A stretch of 9,637 nucleotides of DNA from Acidimicrobiaceae bacterium (GCA_002714485.1 PAXM01000005.1:53590-63226); one strand, 5' to 3'. Shown: positions 1 through 6,532, counted from the stretch's first letter. A program made the numbers and translations. Notes: generated by a model from the sequence alone, not told the origin.

Positions 1-20
1 CCTCTCAAAACCACGCTCAC
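1..20 (-). CDS. pyrC: dihydroorotase, first codons only (cut by window edge)
   Basis: Only seven codons are visible. They start at a GTG (18-20) that shares the GTGA overlap with the pyrB stop and read M-S-V-V-L-R-G. Dihydroorotases usually open with such a short hydrophobic strand followed by Gly-Gly, and pyrC is the usual gene after pyrB in actinobacterial pyr operons. The identification rests mainly on gene order and the translational overlap, because too little protein is present for a domain call. The product would cyclise N-carbamoyl-aspartate to dihydroorotate, the step directly after PyrB. Confidence 0.55.
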
Positions 21-961
21 CGGTCGCCTCCATCGTCATCGGCTGGGTTCCGACCAGAACCCAGCAAAAGAAACAAGACCGCCATGCGAACCGAAACCCC
101 GTGAACGACCTGATCGAGAATGACCGACCTAGGGTCAGCGGCGGCAGCGGCCGAGATCTCAACGCCGGGATTCGTCGGACCCGGATGCAGGATCAACGCC
201 CCAGCGGGGAGTCGGGCCGCCCGCTCCGCCGACAGCCCAAAGTCGGCGGCGTACTCCCGGATCGACGGAATGAGACCCTCGGAGATGCGTTCGCTCTGCA
301 TGCGCAGTAGGTAGACGGCATCCAAGTCACCTAGCAGCGGGTCCAGTTCGTGAGCCACGGTCACCGGCCAACCTTCGACGGCAGTTGGGAGCAAGGTGGC
401 CGGTGCCACGAGCACCACCTCGGCACCCAATGTCGTGAAGGCAAGGACGTTAGAGCGGGCCACCCGGGAATGGCGAACATCGCCCACGATGGCGATTCGC
501 ATGCCGTCCAGAGCCCCGCAGTGCTCGCGGAGCGTGTAGCAGTCCAGCAGCGCTTGAGTGGGATGTTCATGGCAACCGTCTCCAGCGTTGACCACCGAGG
601 CCTTCGTCCAGTCAGCCACCCGATGGGCCGTCCCGGCCATCGGATGGCGCACGACCAGGGCGTCGACCCCGTAGGAGGCAACCACCTCGACGGTGTCGCG
701 CAGACTCTCGCCCTTGGAGATCGATGAACCTCCGGCGGTAAAGGCGATGGTGTCGGCCGAGAGGCGCCGAGCCGCCGTATCGAACGACATCCGGGTCCTG
801 GTCGAGTTTTCGAAGAAGACGGTCGCCACCGTCCGACCGCGCAGTGCTGGAACCTTGGGAATCGGTCGACGGCCGACCTCCGCGAACGTGTCAGTCAACT
901 CAAGAAGTTCCTCGAGATCGGCACGGGTCATGCCATCGATGCCCAGGAGGTGGGCCGTCAC
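17..961 (-). CDS. pyrB: aspartate carbamoyltransferase catalytic subunit
   Basis: This cytosolic enzyme condenses carbamoyl phosphate with aspartate, the committed step of UMP synthesis. The 314-residue length is normal for the catalytic chain. Visible motifs are the carbamoyl-phosphate loop S-T-R-T-R (53-57) followed by MSFDTAARRL, the SKGES loop (82-86), RHP (105-107), the HEHPTQALLD segment (131-140), GDVRHSRVARSN (160-171), LLRMQSER (218-225) and the aspartate-side HPGP (259-262). Two positions differ from the usual pattern: HPGPTNPGVEI has Pro where Arg is common, and QVVHGVSVRMAVL has His where Asn is common. The start is GTG, and its first four bases (GTGA) contain the pyrR stop, so translation is probably coupled to pyrR. 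No regulatory pyrI lies nearby. Expression should follow the PyrR leader upstream of pyrR. Confidence 0.97.
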   Translation of the reverse strand: MTAHLLGIDGMTRADLEELLELTDTFAEVGRRPIPKVPALRGRTVATVFFENSTRTRMSFDTAARRLSADTIAFTAGGSSISKGESLRDTVEVVASYGVDALVVRHPMAGTAHRVADWTKASVVNAGDGCHEHPTQALLDCYTLREHCGALDGMRIAIVGDVRHSRVARSNVLAFTTLGAEVVLVAPATLLPTAVEGWPVTVAHELDPLLGDLDAVYLLRMQSERISEGLIPSIREYAADFGLSAERAARLPAGALILHPGPTNPGVEISAAAAADPRSVILDQVVHGVSVRMAVLFLLLGSGRNPADDDGGDR

Positions 962-1524
962 TTCTGCATCACCCCAAGATCGACGCCTATCTCGTGCACA
1001 TCGACCACCTCGTCGCGGCGGGTCGGCAGGTTCTTGCCGACGTAGTCAGGGCGGATGGGCAGTTCCCGATGACCACGGTCGACCATGACCGCCAATTGAA
1101 TGGACCTAGGGCGCCCGAAGTCGCAGACGGCATCGAGCGCCGCACGGATAGTCCGCCCGGTGAACAGGACGTCATCGACCAGAACCACGATCCGGCCATC
1201 GAGGTCGGTGGACAGGTCCGTGACCGCCTCAGGGACAACCGGGCGAATCCCAATGTCGTCGCGGTGAAGAGCCACGTCGAGGGTCCCCACCGGTGGGCGG
1301 ATGCCCTCGATGTCCTCGAGGGTCTCGGCGAGGCGTTCGGCGACCGGCACGCCGCCGGTCTGGAGACCGACCACGACGATCTCGTCAAGACCATGGTTTC
1401 GCTCAATCACCTCATGAGCCATCCGACGGACGGCCCGGCCCATGTCATCGGCGGTCATGATCCGCGCGTGGGAGACAAAAACGCCCCCAAACGGGGGCGT
1501 CTGGCGGCGTTCTCTTTCGGCCAT
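958..1524 (-). CDS. pyrR: bifunctional pyr operon RNA-binding regulator / uracil phosphoribosyltransferase
   Basis: PyrR senses UMP/UTP and binds a hairpin in pyr mRNA leaders; many members also convert uracil plus PRPP to UMP. The PRPP loop VVLVDDVLFTGRT (113-125) and the family block DRGHRELPIRPDYVGKNLPT (149-168) are intact. The protein is 188 residues. Similarity to known PyrR begins only around residue 20 (ARIMTADD...), so the first 18 or so residues are an extension. The ATG at 1522-1524 is chosen because GAGGAG sits 9 bases upstream and no convincing start lies between it and the conserved region; ATG codon 23 would remove conserved residues. Codons 9-16 form a strong hairpin plus T-run (separate entry). 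A PyrR-box hairpin lies just upstream, indicating autoregulation. The stop overlaps the pyrB GTG. The usual T-R-G near residue 56 reads T-G-G here. Confidence 0.95.
   Translation of the reverse strand: MAERERRQTPPFGGVFVSHARIMTADDMGRAVRRMAHEVIERNHGLDEIVVVGLQTGGVPVAERLAETLEDIEGIRPPVGTLDVALHRDDIGIRPVVPEAVTDLSTDLDGRIVVLVDDVLFTGRTIRAALDAVCDFGRPRSIQLAVMVDRGHRELPIRPDYVGKNLPTRRDEVVDVHEIGVDLGVMQK
1477..1500 (-). terminator. intrinsic-terminator-like hairpin inside the 5' end of pyrR
   Basis: Read on the minus strand, an 8-base arm ACGCCCCC, loop GTTT and perfect complement GGGGGCGT are followed directly by TTTTG, giving five consecutive T counting the last stem base. This is the layout of a Rho-independent terminator for leftward transcription. 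It lies 24 nucleotides into the annotated pyrR frame and encodes TPPFGGVF (residues 9-16), upstream of the conserved part of PyrR. With the PyrR-box hairpin just 5', it looks like an attenuator. It could instead end transcripts coming from the nusB/GNAT side. Activity is inferred from sequence only. Confidence 0.65.
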
Positions 1525-1533
1525 CGGCCTCGT

Positions 1534-1539
1534 CTCCTC
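1534..1539 (-). promoter_or_regulatory. ribosome binding site of pyrR
   Basis: GAGGAG lies 9 bases before the pyrR ATG and supports that start. A second GAGG (1528-1531) is only 3 bases from the ATG, too close to serve. The site is next to the 3' arm of the PyrR-binding hairpin, which suggests that PyrR occupancy controls initiation. Confidence 0.6.
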
Positions 1540-1543
1540 GTCC

Positions 1544-1561
1544 GTCCAGGCCTCACGGGAC
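1544..1561 (-). promoter_or_regulatory. PyrR-binding-loop-like RNA hairpin upstream of pyrR
   Basis: On the minus strand GUCC and GGAC flank a GUGAGG-type loop (GUCCCGUGAGGCCUGGAC). The known PyrR-binding consensus, from memory ARUCCNGNGAGGYU, is matched at 12 of 14 positions by 1549-1562. The hairpin ends four bases before the GAGGAG ribosome binding site of pyrR (1534-1539), so a bound PyrR-UMP complex would be expected to hinder ribosome access. Such leader hairpins are established for Gram-positive pyr genes, and in mycobacteria they act by translational repression. Function here is inferred. Confidence 0.75.
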
Positions 1562-1585
1562 CCGCTTCACGGTCGAGTGGGCAGC

Positions 1586-2164
1586 CTACACGCGCGTAGC
1601 CGACGCGCCTTCGCCGGTTGCTCCACAAACTGGCGGTTGTGACGCGAATACCAACCTGCCGTCGGTCGTCGAACCCTCGGTGAGCCGACCCGGGACCTTG
1701 CCCAGCAACTCGTAGCCCGCTCTCCGAACCACGGTGACCGACGCCGGATTGGCTGGGTCGACTTCGGCCACCACCACCCGAAGGGCGAGCGGTCCATCAT
1801 GGGCCCAGCCAGTCATGGCCCGTACCATCGCCGTGGCTACCCCCCGACCCCGTTCCGAGGCCGCCGTCCACCAGCCGATCCGGGCCGCCCTCCTGGCGGT
1901 GTCAAAGGCCGAGAGTCCGACCTCTCCTAAGATCCGACCGTCATCGACCGACACTCCGACAAGGTCGAGGGCTAGACCCTCCTCACGACGGCGCCAGCCA
2001 CCGGCAATCCATCGAGCGGCGGCATCAGGACTGGCGTCATCGGGCACCGCTGTCCACCGCCGCACCTCGGGATCAGCCCATGCAGCCACAAGGACATCCC
2101 GATCATCGACCGCCCATGGCCGGAGAACCAGCCCCTCAGCCGAGGGCCAGTCACCGTTGGTCAC
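1586..2164 (-). CDS. GNAT family N-acetyltransferase (RimJ/RimL-like)
   Basis: This is a 192-residue acetyltransferase of the Gcn5-related fold, probably transferring acetyl from acetyl-CoA to an unknown amine. An N-terminal LRLRPW-type strand appears as LVLRPWAVDDRDV (12-24). GEVGL (80-84) forms part of the central sheet. The acetyl-CoA pyrophosphate loop is ERGRGVAT (104-111), and the motif B helix is NPASVTVVRRAGYE (139-152), as in RimJ/RimL-type enzymes. The last 15 or so residues look like a disordered tail. The GTG start overlaps the nusB stop as GTGA, so the gene is translationally tied to nusB. It is the only gene in the window ending in an accepted TAG. The substrate cannot be told from sequence. 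A 61-base gap holding the pyr leader follows it. Confidence 0.85.
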   Translation of the reverse strand: MTNGDWPSAEGLVLRPWAVDDRDVLVAAWADPEVRRWTAVPDDASPDAAARWIAGGWRRREEGLALDLVGVSVDDGRILGEVGLSAFDTARRAARIGWWTAASERGRGVATAMVRAMTGWAHDGPLALRVVVAEVDPANPASVTVVRRAGYELLGKVPGRLTEGSTTDGRLVFASQPPVCGATGEGASATRV

Positions 2165-2634
2165 GCCAGGTCGCCCCCCTCGGGGTCCTGCCCTGAGTGA
2201 CCTTCGGTCCGGACATCGGGTCGGACATCGGGTCGGACCTCGGCAGCCACTGCGGAAACTACGCCATTCACAAACCGGGACGACCGTTCCGTGGAGTAGT
2301 CCCCCGCTAGGTCGACAACCTCGGACAACACCGCCGCGGTGGGGACATCAAGCCGATGGCAAAGTTCGTAGACCGCCATGCGTAGCAGCGCCCGATCCAC
2401 TGCGGGCATGCGGTCGGTCCGCCAGCCCTCCGCGTAGCGCCCGATCATCTCGTCCAACTGGTCCATCGTGGCGGCCACACCCTCTACGACCTCCACGACA
2501 TAACTAGCCGGGGCCACGGGACGATCGGCCAGCACCTCGAGCAGGTCTCGACTCTGTGCCTCAGCCGCATACAGGACACCCAATGCGGTCTCACGCGCTT
2601 CGCGGCGCGACCCGATTGCGTCGATGGGATCCAC
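2161..2634 (-). CDS. nusB: transcription antitermination factor NusB
   Basis: NusB with NusE (ribosomal protein S10) binds boxA RNA and joins the antitermination complex on rRNA operons. The 157-residue protein has the family signatures in order: SRREARETALGVLYAAEA (9-26), the RMPAVDRALLRMAVYEL block (75-91) and VPTAAVLSEVVDLA followed by SSRFVNG (97-124). After residue 131 comes a non-conserved acidic tail with the repeated unit V-R-P-D, encoded by a 12-base tandem repeat. The start is a GTG 34 bases after the efp stop; no convincing ribosome binding site is seen, so re-initiation after efp is likely. Its stop overlaps the GNAT start as GTGA. efp-nusB adjacency is conserved in many bacteria. 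Confidence 0.95.
   Translation of the reverse strand: MDPIDAIGSRREARETALGVLYAAEAQSRDLLEVLADRPVAPASYVVEVVEGVAATMDQLDEMIGRYAEGWRTDRMPAVDRALLRMAVYELCHRLDVPTAAVLSEVVDLAGDYSTERSSRFVNGVVSAVAAEVRPDVRPDVRTEGHSGQDPEGGDLA
2211..2243. repeat. 12-base tandem repeat in the 3' end of nusB
   Basis: On the plus strand the unit GGACATCGGGTC occurs at 2211-2222 and 2223-2234, followed by a partial third copy GGACCTCGG (2235-2243). The length is a multiple of three, so copy-number changes would add or remove one four-residue V-R-P-D unit without shifting frame. It falls in the non-conserved tail of NusB, where length variation should be tolerated. Confidence 0.85.
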
Positions 2635-2668
2635 GACGGTCGCTTAGTCAGATGGTTCGCAGCGGAGC

Positions 2669-3232
2669 TCAGGCCCGGCTGAGATACTCGCCGGATCGGG
2701 TGTCGACCTTGACCCGCTCGCCGTTCTCGATGAACAACGGCACCTGGACCGTCAGTCCAGTCTCCAGCGTGGCCGGCTTGCGGGCACCCGACACCCGATC
2801 ACCCTGCACGCCGGGCTCGGTCTCGGTGATGTCGAGTTCGACCGAGGCCGGGAGTTCCAGGCCGATTACCTCGTCGCCAAACAACAAAATGAGGACCGTG
2901 GCCTGCTCGACGATGTAGTTGGAGGCATCCCCGAGGGTGGATGGAGACACCTGCATCTGGTCATAGGTCTCGTCGTCCATGAAGACGTAGTCGGCGCCGT
3001 CGCGGTACAGGAACTGCATTGACCGCTTGTCGATCATGGCTCGCTCCACCTTCTCACCGGCCCGAAATGTCCGATCCACGACCGAACCGGTCCGTACGTT
3101 GCGCAGCGTGGTGCGGACGAAGGCATGGCCCTTACCCGGCTTAACGTGCTGGAACTCGACAACCTGAACCAGGTCAGTCTCGATCTGCAGGGTCATCCCG
3201 TTCTTGAGATCGTTGGTGGTGATGGTGGGCAT
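2669..3232 (-). CDS. efp: translation elongation factor P
   Basis: EF-P binds the ribosome between the P and E sites and relieves stalling at polyproline stretches. The 187-residue length and three-domain layout are canonical: a KOW-like N-terminal domain (about 1-65), a middle OB domain (about 66-128) and a C-terminal OB domain ending in TRSGEYLSRA. The functional loop reads H-V-K-P-G-K-G-H-A-F, placing the tip lysine at residue 34. The ATG at 3230-3232 is chosen because GGAG lies 5 bases upstream and the protein then opens MPTITTNDLKNGM, as expected for the family; the open frame continues further upstream into the peptidase gene but is not needed. It starts 25 bases after the upstream peptidase stop. 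No epmA/epmB or ymfI-type modification gene is visible. Confidence 0.97.
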   Translation of the reverse strand: MPTITTNDLKNGMTLQIETDLVQVVEFQHVKPGKGHAFVRTTLRNVRTGSVVDRTFRAGEKVERAMIDKRSMQFLYRDGADYVFMDDETYDQMQVSPSTLGDASNYIVEQATVLILLFGDEVIGLELPASVELDITETEPGVQGDRVSGARKPATLETGLTVQVPLFIENGERVKVDTRSGEYLSRA

Positions 3233-3257
3233 GGTGACTCCGAATTCGATGGATGTC

Positions 3258-4385
3258 TCAGAGGGCCTTGGGGAACCCGGTAAGCGAACGGTGGCCGTCG
3301 TCAGTGACCAGCACCGTGTCCTCCCAACGCACGCCGCCCAGTCCAGCAACGTAGGCCCCGGGTTCGACGGTGACTACCTGTCCTGATCTGAGGCTACCGG
3401 TGGCCGTGGACGCCACCGCCGGGCCCTCGTGGATGTCGAGGCCCACCCCGTGCCCGGTTCCGTGGGAAAAGGCCTCACCTAGTCCCGCTTCAAGGAGGAC
3501 CGAGCGGCACGCCTTGTCGACCTCGGAAGCCGGCACCCCGTCGACGACCGCGGCCAGCCCCGCGGCCTGGGCCTCCAGCACCACTGCCAGCAGGTCGGCC
3601 GCAGGTCCGGAACCGGTTCCCCCGATCCGCATCGAACGGGTCATATCGGACCGATAGCCGTCAATCACCGCCCCAAAGTCTCGAACCACTAGGTCGCCGT
3701 CCACCATGGCACGGCTCCCTGGGCGGGCATGAGGACGCGCACCGTTGGGACCGGCGGCCACGATCGTCTCGAAAGCCCGGTCACTGGAACCACCGATACG
3801 CATCGCATGGTCCAATGCAGTCGCTAGGTCGGACTCGACGGCACCCTCGACGAACAACGCCTCCACCGAGACCAGCGCAGCGTCGGCTATGGCCGCCGCA
3901 GCAGCGATGCGGGCCACCTCCCCGTCATCCTTGACCTCCCGCAGAGATTCCACCAACCCGGTAGTCGAGACCGGGTCGCCACCACCGGCTGTGGTGATCA
4001 GCCCGGCCAACCGTTCCACCTCGGCCCAAGACACCGAGTCGGCCTCGAGCCCCACCCGATTAACGCCTCCGGCGAGGACACCCAGCGGTGAGGGCCGGCC
4101 GGAACCGATGATCTCCACGTCCACGTCCGTGCCGACTGAAGCCACCTGATCTGGGGCCTGGTCCCTATAACGGCCATCGGTGACCAGTACCGCCCGTTGC
4201 TCGTCCACCCAGAGCGATCCGGCCGAGCCGGTGAAGCCACTCAGGTACCGGACATTGGTGATGTTGGTAACCAGTAGGCCACCTAGGCCGAGTTCGACCA
4301 AGGACGGTCGCAGACGGTCTAGTCGGCCACCGACATCCATCTCGGGCAGGCTCGAGCCGCCTACCGACGGTGCGGCGTCGCTCAC
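3258..4385 (-). CDS. M24 family Xaa-Pro peptidase (aminopeptidase P-like)
   Basis: This metallopeptidase probably removes N-terminal residues preceding proline or cleaves Xaa-Pro dipeptides in the cytosol. An N-terminal creatinase-like domain (about 20-150, with NVRYLSGFTGSAG at 44-56) precedes a pita-bread catalytic domain. All five expected metal ligands are present: D236, D247, H312, E341 and E355. H219 and H319 are the likely substrate-binding histidines. I place the start at a GTG (4383-4385) that overlaps the aroQ stop as GTGA, giving 375 residues. The frame stays open upstream to 4493, but that part lies within aroQ and shows no family similarity. The gene is commonly located just before efp, and the pairing with a proline-stall factor may be functional. 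pepP or pepQ naming cannot be decided from sequence alone. Confidence 0.92.
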   Translation of the reverse strand: MSDAAPSVGGSSLPEMDVGGRLDRLRPSLVELGLGGLLVTNITNVRYLSGFTGSAGSLWVDEQRAVLVTDGRYRDQAPDQVASVGTDVDVEIIGSGRPSPLGVLAGGVNRVGLEADSVSWAEVERLAGLITTAGGGDPVSTTGLVESLREVKDDGEVARIAAAAAIADAALVSVEALFVEGAVESDLATALDHAMRIGGSSDRAFETIVAAGPNGARPHARPGSRAMVDGDLVVRDFGAVIDGYRSDMTRSMRIGGTGSGPAADLLAVVLEAQAAGLAAVVDGVPASEVDKACRSVLLEAGLGEAFSHGTGHGVGLDIHEGPAVASTATGSLRSGQVVTVEPGAYVAGLGGVRWEDTVLVTDDGHRSLTGFPKAL

Positions 4386-4825
4386 CCGTCGAGCAGGCTG
4401 GCTACTGCGTCGATAGCCATGCGATACCCCAGTGAACCGAACCCGGCAACGGTCCCATCGGCCACCGGCGCCACCACCGAAGTGTGGCGCCATGGCTCCC
4501 GCGCCGCTGGGTTTGAGAGGTGGAGTTCGACCACCGGTCCATCAAAGAGGGCCAACGCATCGTGGATGGCCCATGCGTAGTGCGTGAACGCTCCCGGGTT
4601 CACAACGATTGCTGCACATCGGCCACGCGCTGCGTGGATGGCATCGACCAACTCCCCCTCGTGATTGGACTGGACGTGCTCTAGAGCCAGACCTCGAGCC
4701 GATGCCACTGTGGTGGACGCCACGACATGGTCCTCGAGCGTGGTAGTCCCGTAGACCTCCGGCTGTCGCTCGCCCAGCAGGTTCAGGTTGGGTCCCGATA
4801 ACAACAGGACGATCGGCTGGCTCAT
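4382..4825 (-). CDS. aroQ: type II 3-dehydroquinate dehydratase
   Basis: AroQ converts 3-dehydroquinate to 3-dehydroshikimate, the third shikimate step. The 147-residue length is that of the dodecameric type II family. Seen are the SGPNLNLLGERQPEVYG opening (10-26) with likely catalytic R20 and Y25 on the flexible loop, SNHEGELVD (53-61), NPGAFTHYAWAIHDAL (76-91), and VELHLSN (99-105) with the catalytic H102, followed by the R-E...R-H-T-S block. The ATG at 4823-4825 is chosen because it begins the conserved first strand; GGGAG lies about 10 bases upstream. The frame runs on upstream to 4990, inside aroB, but that part has no family character. A 67-base gap separates it from aroB, with no clear promoter seen. 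The stop overlaps the peptidase GTG. Confidence 0.96.
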   Translation of the reverse strand: MSQPIVLLLSGPNLNLLGERQPEVYGTTTLEDHVVASTTVASARGLALEHVQSNHEGELVDAIHAARGRCAAIVVNPGAFTHYAWAIHDALALFDGPVVELHLSNPAAREPWRHTSVVAPVADGTVAGFGSLGYRMAIDAVASLLDG

Positions 4826-4892
4826 GGACAGTAGTCTCCCACCGGAACAGGACTGGCTGGGCACCCATTCGGAGGTCCGACAGGGCACCTCG

Positions 4893-5927
4893 TCATCGGA
4901 CCCTATCGAGCACGGACCGAGCTGTGTCGGGATCCACCCCTGGAACCACCTCAACGCTGCACCCATCAGCGCGCGAAACCGAACTGCCATCTAGAACAAA
5001 GGTGAGCCCGTCCAGCGCCTTCTTGTCTCTGCTCATCACGGCCAAGAGCTCCTCAGCGTCAGCTCCGTCAGGCAGATGGGTGGGTAGGTCGTAGCCCTCC
5101 ACGATCCGACGATGTTCGGCCACCCGAGCCTCGTCAATCCGGCCCAATGTCCGACCCAGCTCGGCGGCGTAGACCAATCCGATAGCCACTGCCTCCCCGT
5201 GGCGCAGGTCGTAGCGTCCGCTTGTCTCTATGGCGTGGCCAAGGGTGTGCCCATAGTTCAGGATGGCCCGACGACCTGCCTCGCGCTCGTCAGCTGACAC
5301 CACCTCGGCCTTGATCTCCACGCAGCGGGCCACCCGCTCCTCCAACGGCCTTCCATCCAGATCCCGGCCGCCCAAGAAGTGGTACTTGGCCATCTCACCC
5401 AGTCCGCAGCGCAACTCGCGCTCGGGCAACGTCTCGAGCGCAGCCGTGTCGCACAGCACCAGAGTCGGCTGCCAGAACGCCCCGACCAGGTTCTTGCCCT
5501 CGGGCAGGTTCACGCCGGTCTTGCCACCAATCGCCGCATCCACCTGGGCCAGCAGTGTGGTGGCAACATGCCCCACGGGCACGCCCCGGTGGAACGACGC
5601 GGCGGCGAATCCAGCCACATCAGTGACCACACCGCCACCCACACCGACAACCACATCTCCCCGGGTGAGGCCCCACTCGGCGAACGAACGACAGAGGCTC
5701 TCGATGGTCGAGAGCGTCTTTGCCGCCTCACCGTCCGGAATGGTGAAGACTCGATGCTCGAAACCGGGGTCGACCGATGTGGGGATCCCCTCTTGGGTTA
5801 CCACCGCCGCCCGTCGCGGCTGCAGAGTGGTCTCCGAAAGGTAACCGGCCAACTCACCGGCCACGCCGCGTCCCACCACCACCGGATAGGACCGTCCTTC
5901 AGGAAGCATTACCGAGATCTCAATCAC
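4893..5927 (-). CDS. aroB: 3-dehydroquinate synthase
   Basis: AroB is the NAD- and metal-dependent enzyme that cyclises DAHP to 3-dehydroquinate. The 344-residue protein shows PDGEAAKTL (64-72), the NAD-binding glycine stretch VGVGGGVVTDVAGF (94-107), HVATTLLAQVDAAIGGKTGVN (120-140), LGEMAKYH with zinc ligand E178 and K181, NYGHTLGHAIE (224-234) with H227 and H231, RHGEAV with H243, and DKKA (301-304). By comparison with the fungal AROM enzyme, E178, H227 and H243 are the metal ligands. All catalytic positions look intact. The start is a GTG whose GTGA contains the aroK stop, so AroK and AroB are translationally coupled. Confidence 0.97.
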   Translation of the reverse strand: MIEISVMLPEGRSYPVVVGRGVAGELAGYLSETTLQPRRAAVVTQEGIPTSVDPGFEHRVFTIPDGEAAKTLSTIESLCRSFAEWGLTRGDVVVGVGGGVVTDVAGFAAASFHRGVPVGHVATTLLAQVDAAIGGKTGVNLPEGKNLVGAFWQPTLVLCDTAALETLPERELRCGLGEMAKYHFLGGRDLDGRPLEERVARCVEIKAEVVSADEREAGRRAILNYGHTLGHAIETSGRYDLRHGEAVAIGLVYAAELGRTLGRIDEARVAEHRRIVEGYDLPTHLPDGADAEELLAVMSRDKKALDGLTFVLDGSSVSRADGCSVEVVPGVDPDTARSVLDRVR

Positions 5928-6526
5928 GACCGACCACCCGCTCCATCGACTGTCGAACCGGCCAGCGCCTCGGGACGGATCAAGCCGACGTCCATCAATG
6001 CCTCGAGCACGGCGTCGACCACTTCGACGACCGTAAGCCCGTCAGTATCGACAACGAGGTCGGCAGCCCGCTCGTAGGCCGGATGGCGATCCTCGGCCAA
6101 GTCCCGCAGTACCCCGAGGGCATTACGCCCCTCCAGAAGCGGCCGCCCGACTCCGTCACCCACCCGGTCGGCCAGCGTCTCGAGCCGGGCCCGCAACCAC
6201 ACCACGGTCGAGTCTGCGGCCAGAATGGCGCGGTTCTCACGGCGGCCCAGTACGCCTCCTCCGGTGGACAACACGATGGGGTCGCCCACCGCCAGTTGGA
6301 GTACGAGGCTCTGCGCCTCGAGGTCGCGGAAGGTCGACTCCCCGCCCTCGTGAAAGATCACCCCGATAGACCTCCCGGCTAGTTGTGTGACGGCCAAATC
6401 CAAGTCGACATGCTGACGCCGCAGCCGATCAGCCAGCACGCGGCCAACCGCCGTCTTGCCGGCACCCATGAGGCCCACGAGGGCCAGATGACTCACCGGC
6501 GCAACGGACTCAGGAACAGTCGCCAT
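5924..6526 (-). CDS. aroK: shikimate kinase
   Basis: AroK phosphorylates shikimate at the 3-hydroxyl using ATP. Numbered from the ATG at 6524-6526, a Walker A loop G-L-M-G-A-G-K-T occupies 18-25, D41 and D43 form the D-x-D pair that binds magnesium and shikimate, GESTFRD (62-68) carries the shikimate-binding arginine R67, GGG is at 89-91, and the lid arginine R128 is in VGRPLL. At 200 residues it is longer than the typical 170 or so because of extra residues at both ends. A GTG two codons upstream (6530-6532) is an alternative start. Neither has a good ribosome binding site. I prefer the ATG because a TANNNT hexamer is spaced as for a leaderless transcript. The gene follows a 157-base gap after aroE and overlaps aroB by GTGA. 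Confidence 0.93.
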   Translation of the reverse strand: MATVPESVAPVSHLALVGLMGAGKTAVGRVLADRLRRQHVDLDLAVTQLAGRSIGVIFHEGGESTFRDLEAQSLVLQLAVGDPIVLSTGGGVLGRRENRAILAADSTVVWLRARLETLADRVGDGVGRPLLEGRNALGVLRDLAEDRHPAYERAADLVVDTDGLTVVEVVDAVLEALMDVGLIRPEALAGSTVDGAGGRS

Positions 6527-6532
6527 GGCCAC

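Noticed and set aside
1583..1588. TAGGCT as a -10 box for a pyrR promoter
   Set aside because: It fits TANNNT and would start a transcript about 15 bases before the PyrR hairpin, but there is no -35 motif and chance occurrence is likely. It also overlaps the GNAT stop. Not strong enough to list.
101..1599. Long plus-strand open frames across pyrB and pyrR
   Set aside because: They are antisense shadows of GC-rich codons, with no recognisable domains and compositions dominated by Arg, Pro and Ser. The minus-strand genes explain the sequence fully.
1734..2507. 257-codon plus-strand open frame opposite the GNAT gene and nusB
   Set aside because: It is low-complexity Ser/Arg/Pro-rich, crosses two well-supported minus-strand genes and has no family motif.
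3233..3349. Extended N-terminus of EF-P
   Set aside because: The upstream codons lie within the peptidase gene. The ATG at 3232 has a ribosome binding site and the canonical EF-P beginning.
4386..4493. Extended N-terminus of the M24 peptidase
   Set aside because: The open frame runs upstream inside aroQ but is not family-like. The GTG at 4385 with the GTGA overlap gives a normal-length protein.
5379..6382. Plus-strand open frames opposite aroB and aroK
   Set aside because: They lie opposite intact catalytic motifs of AroB and AroK and show no domain of their own.
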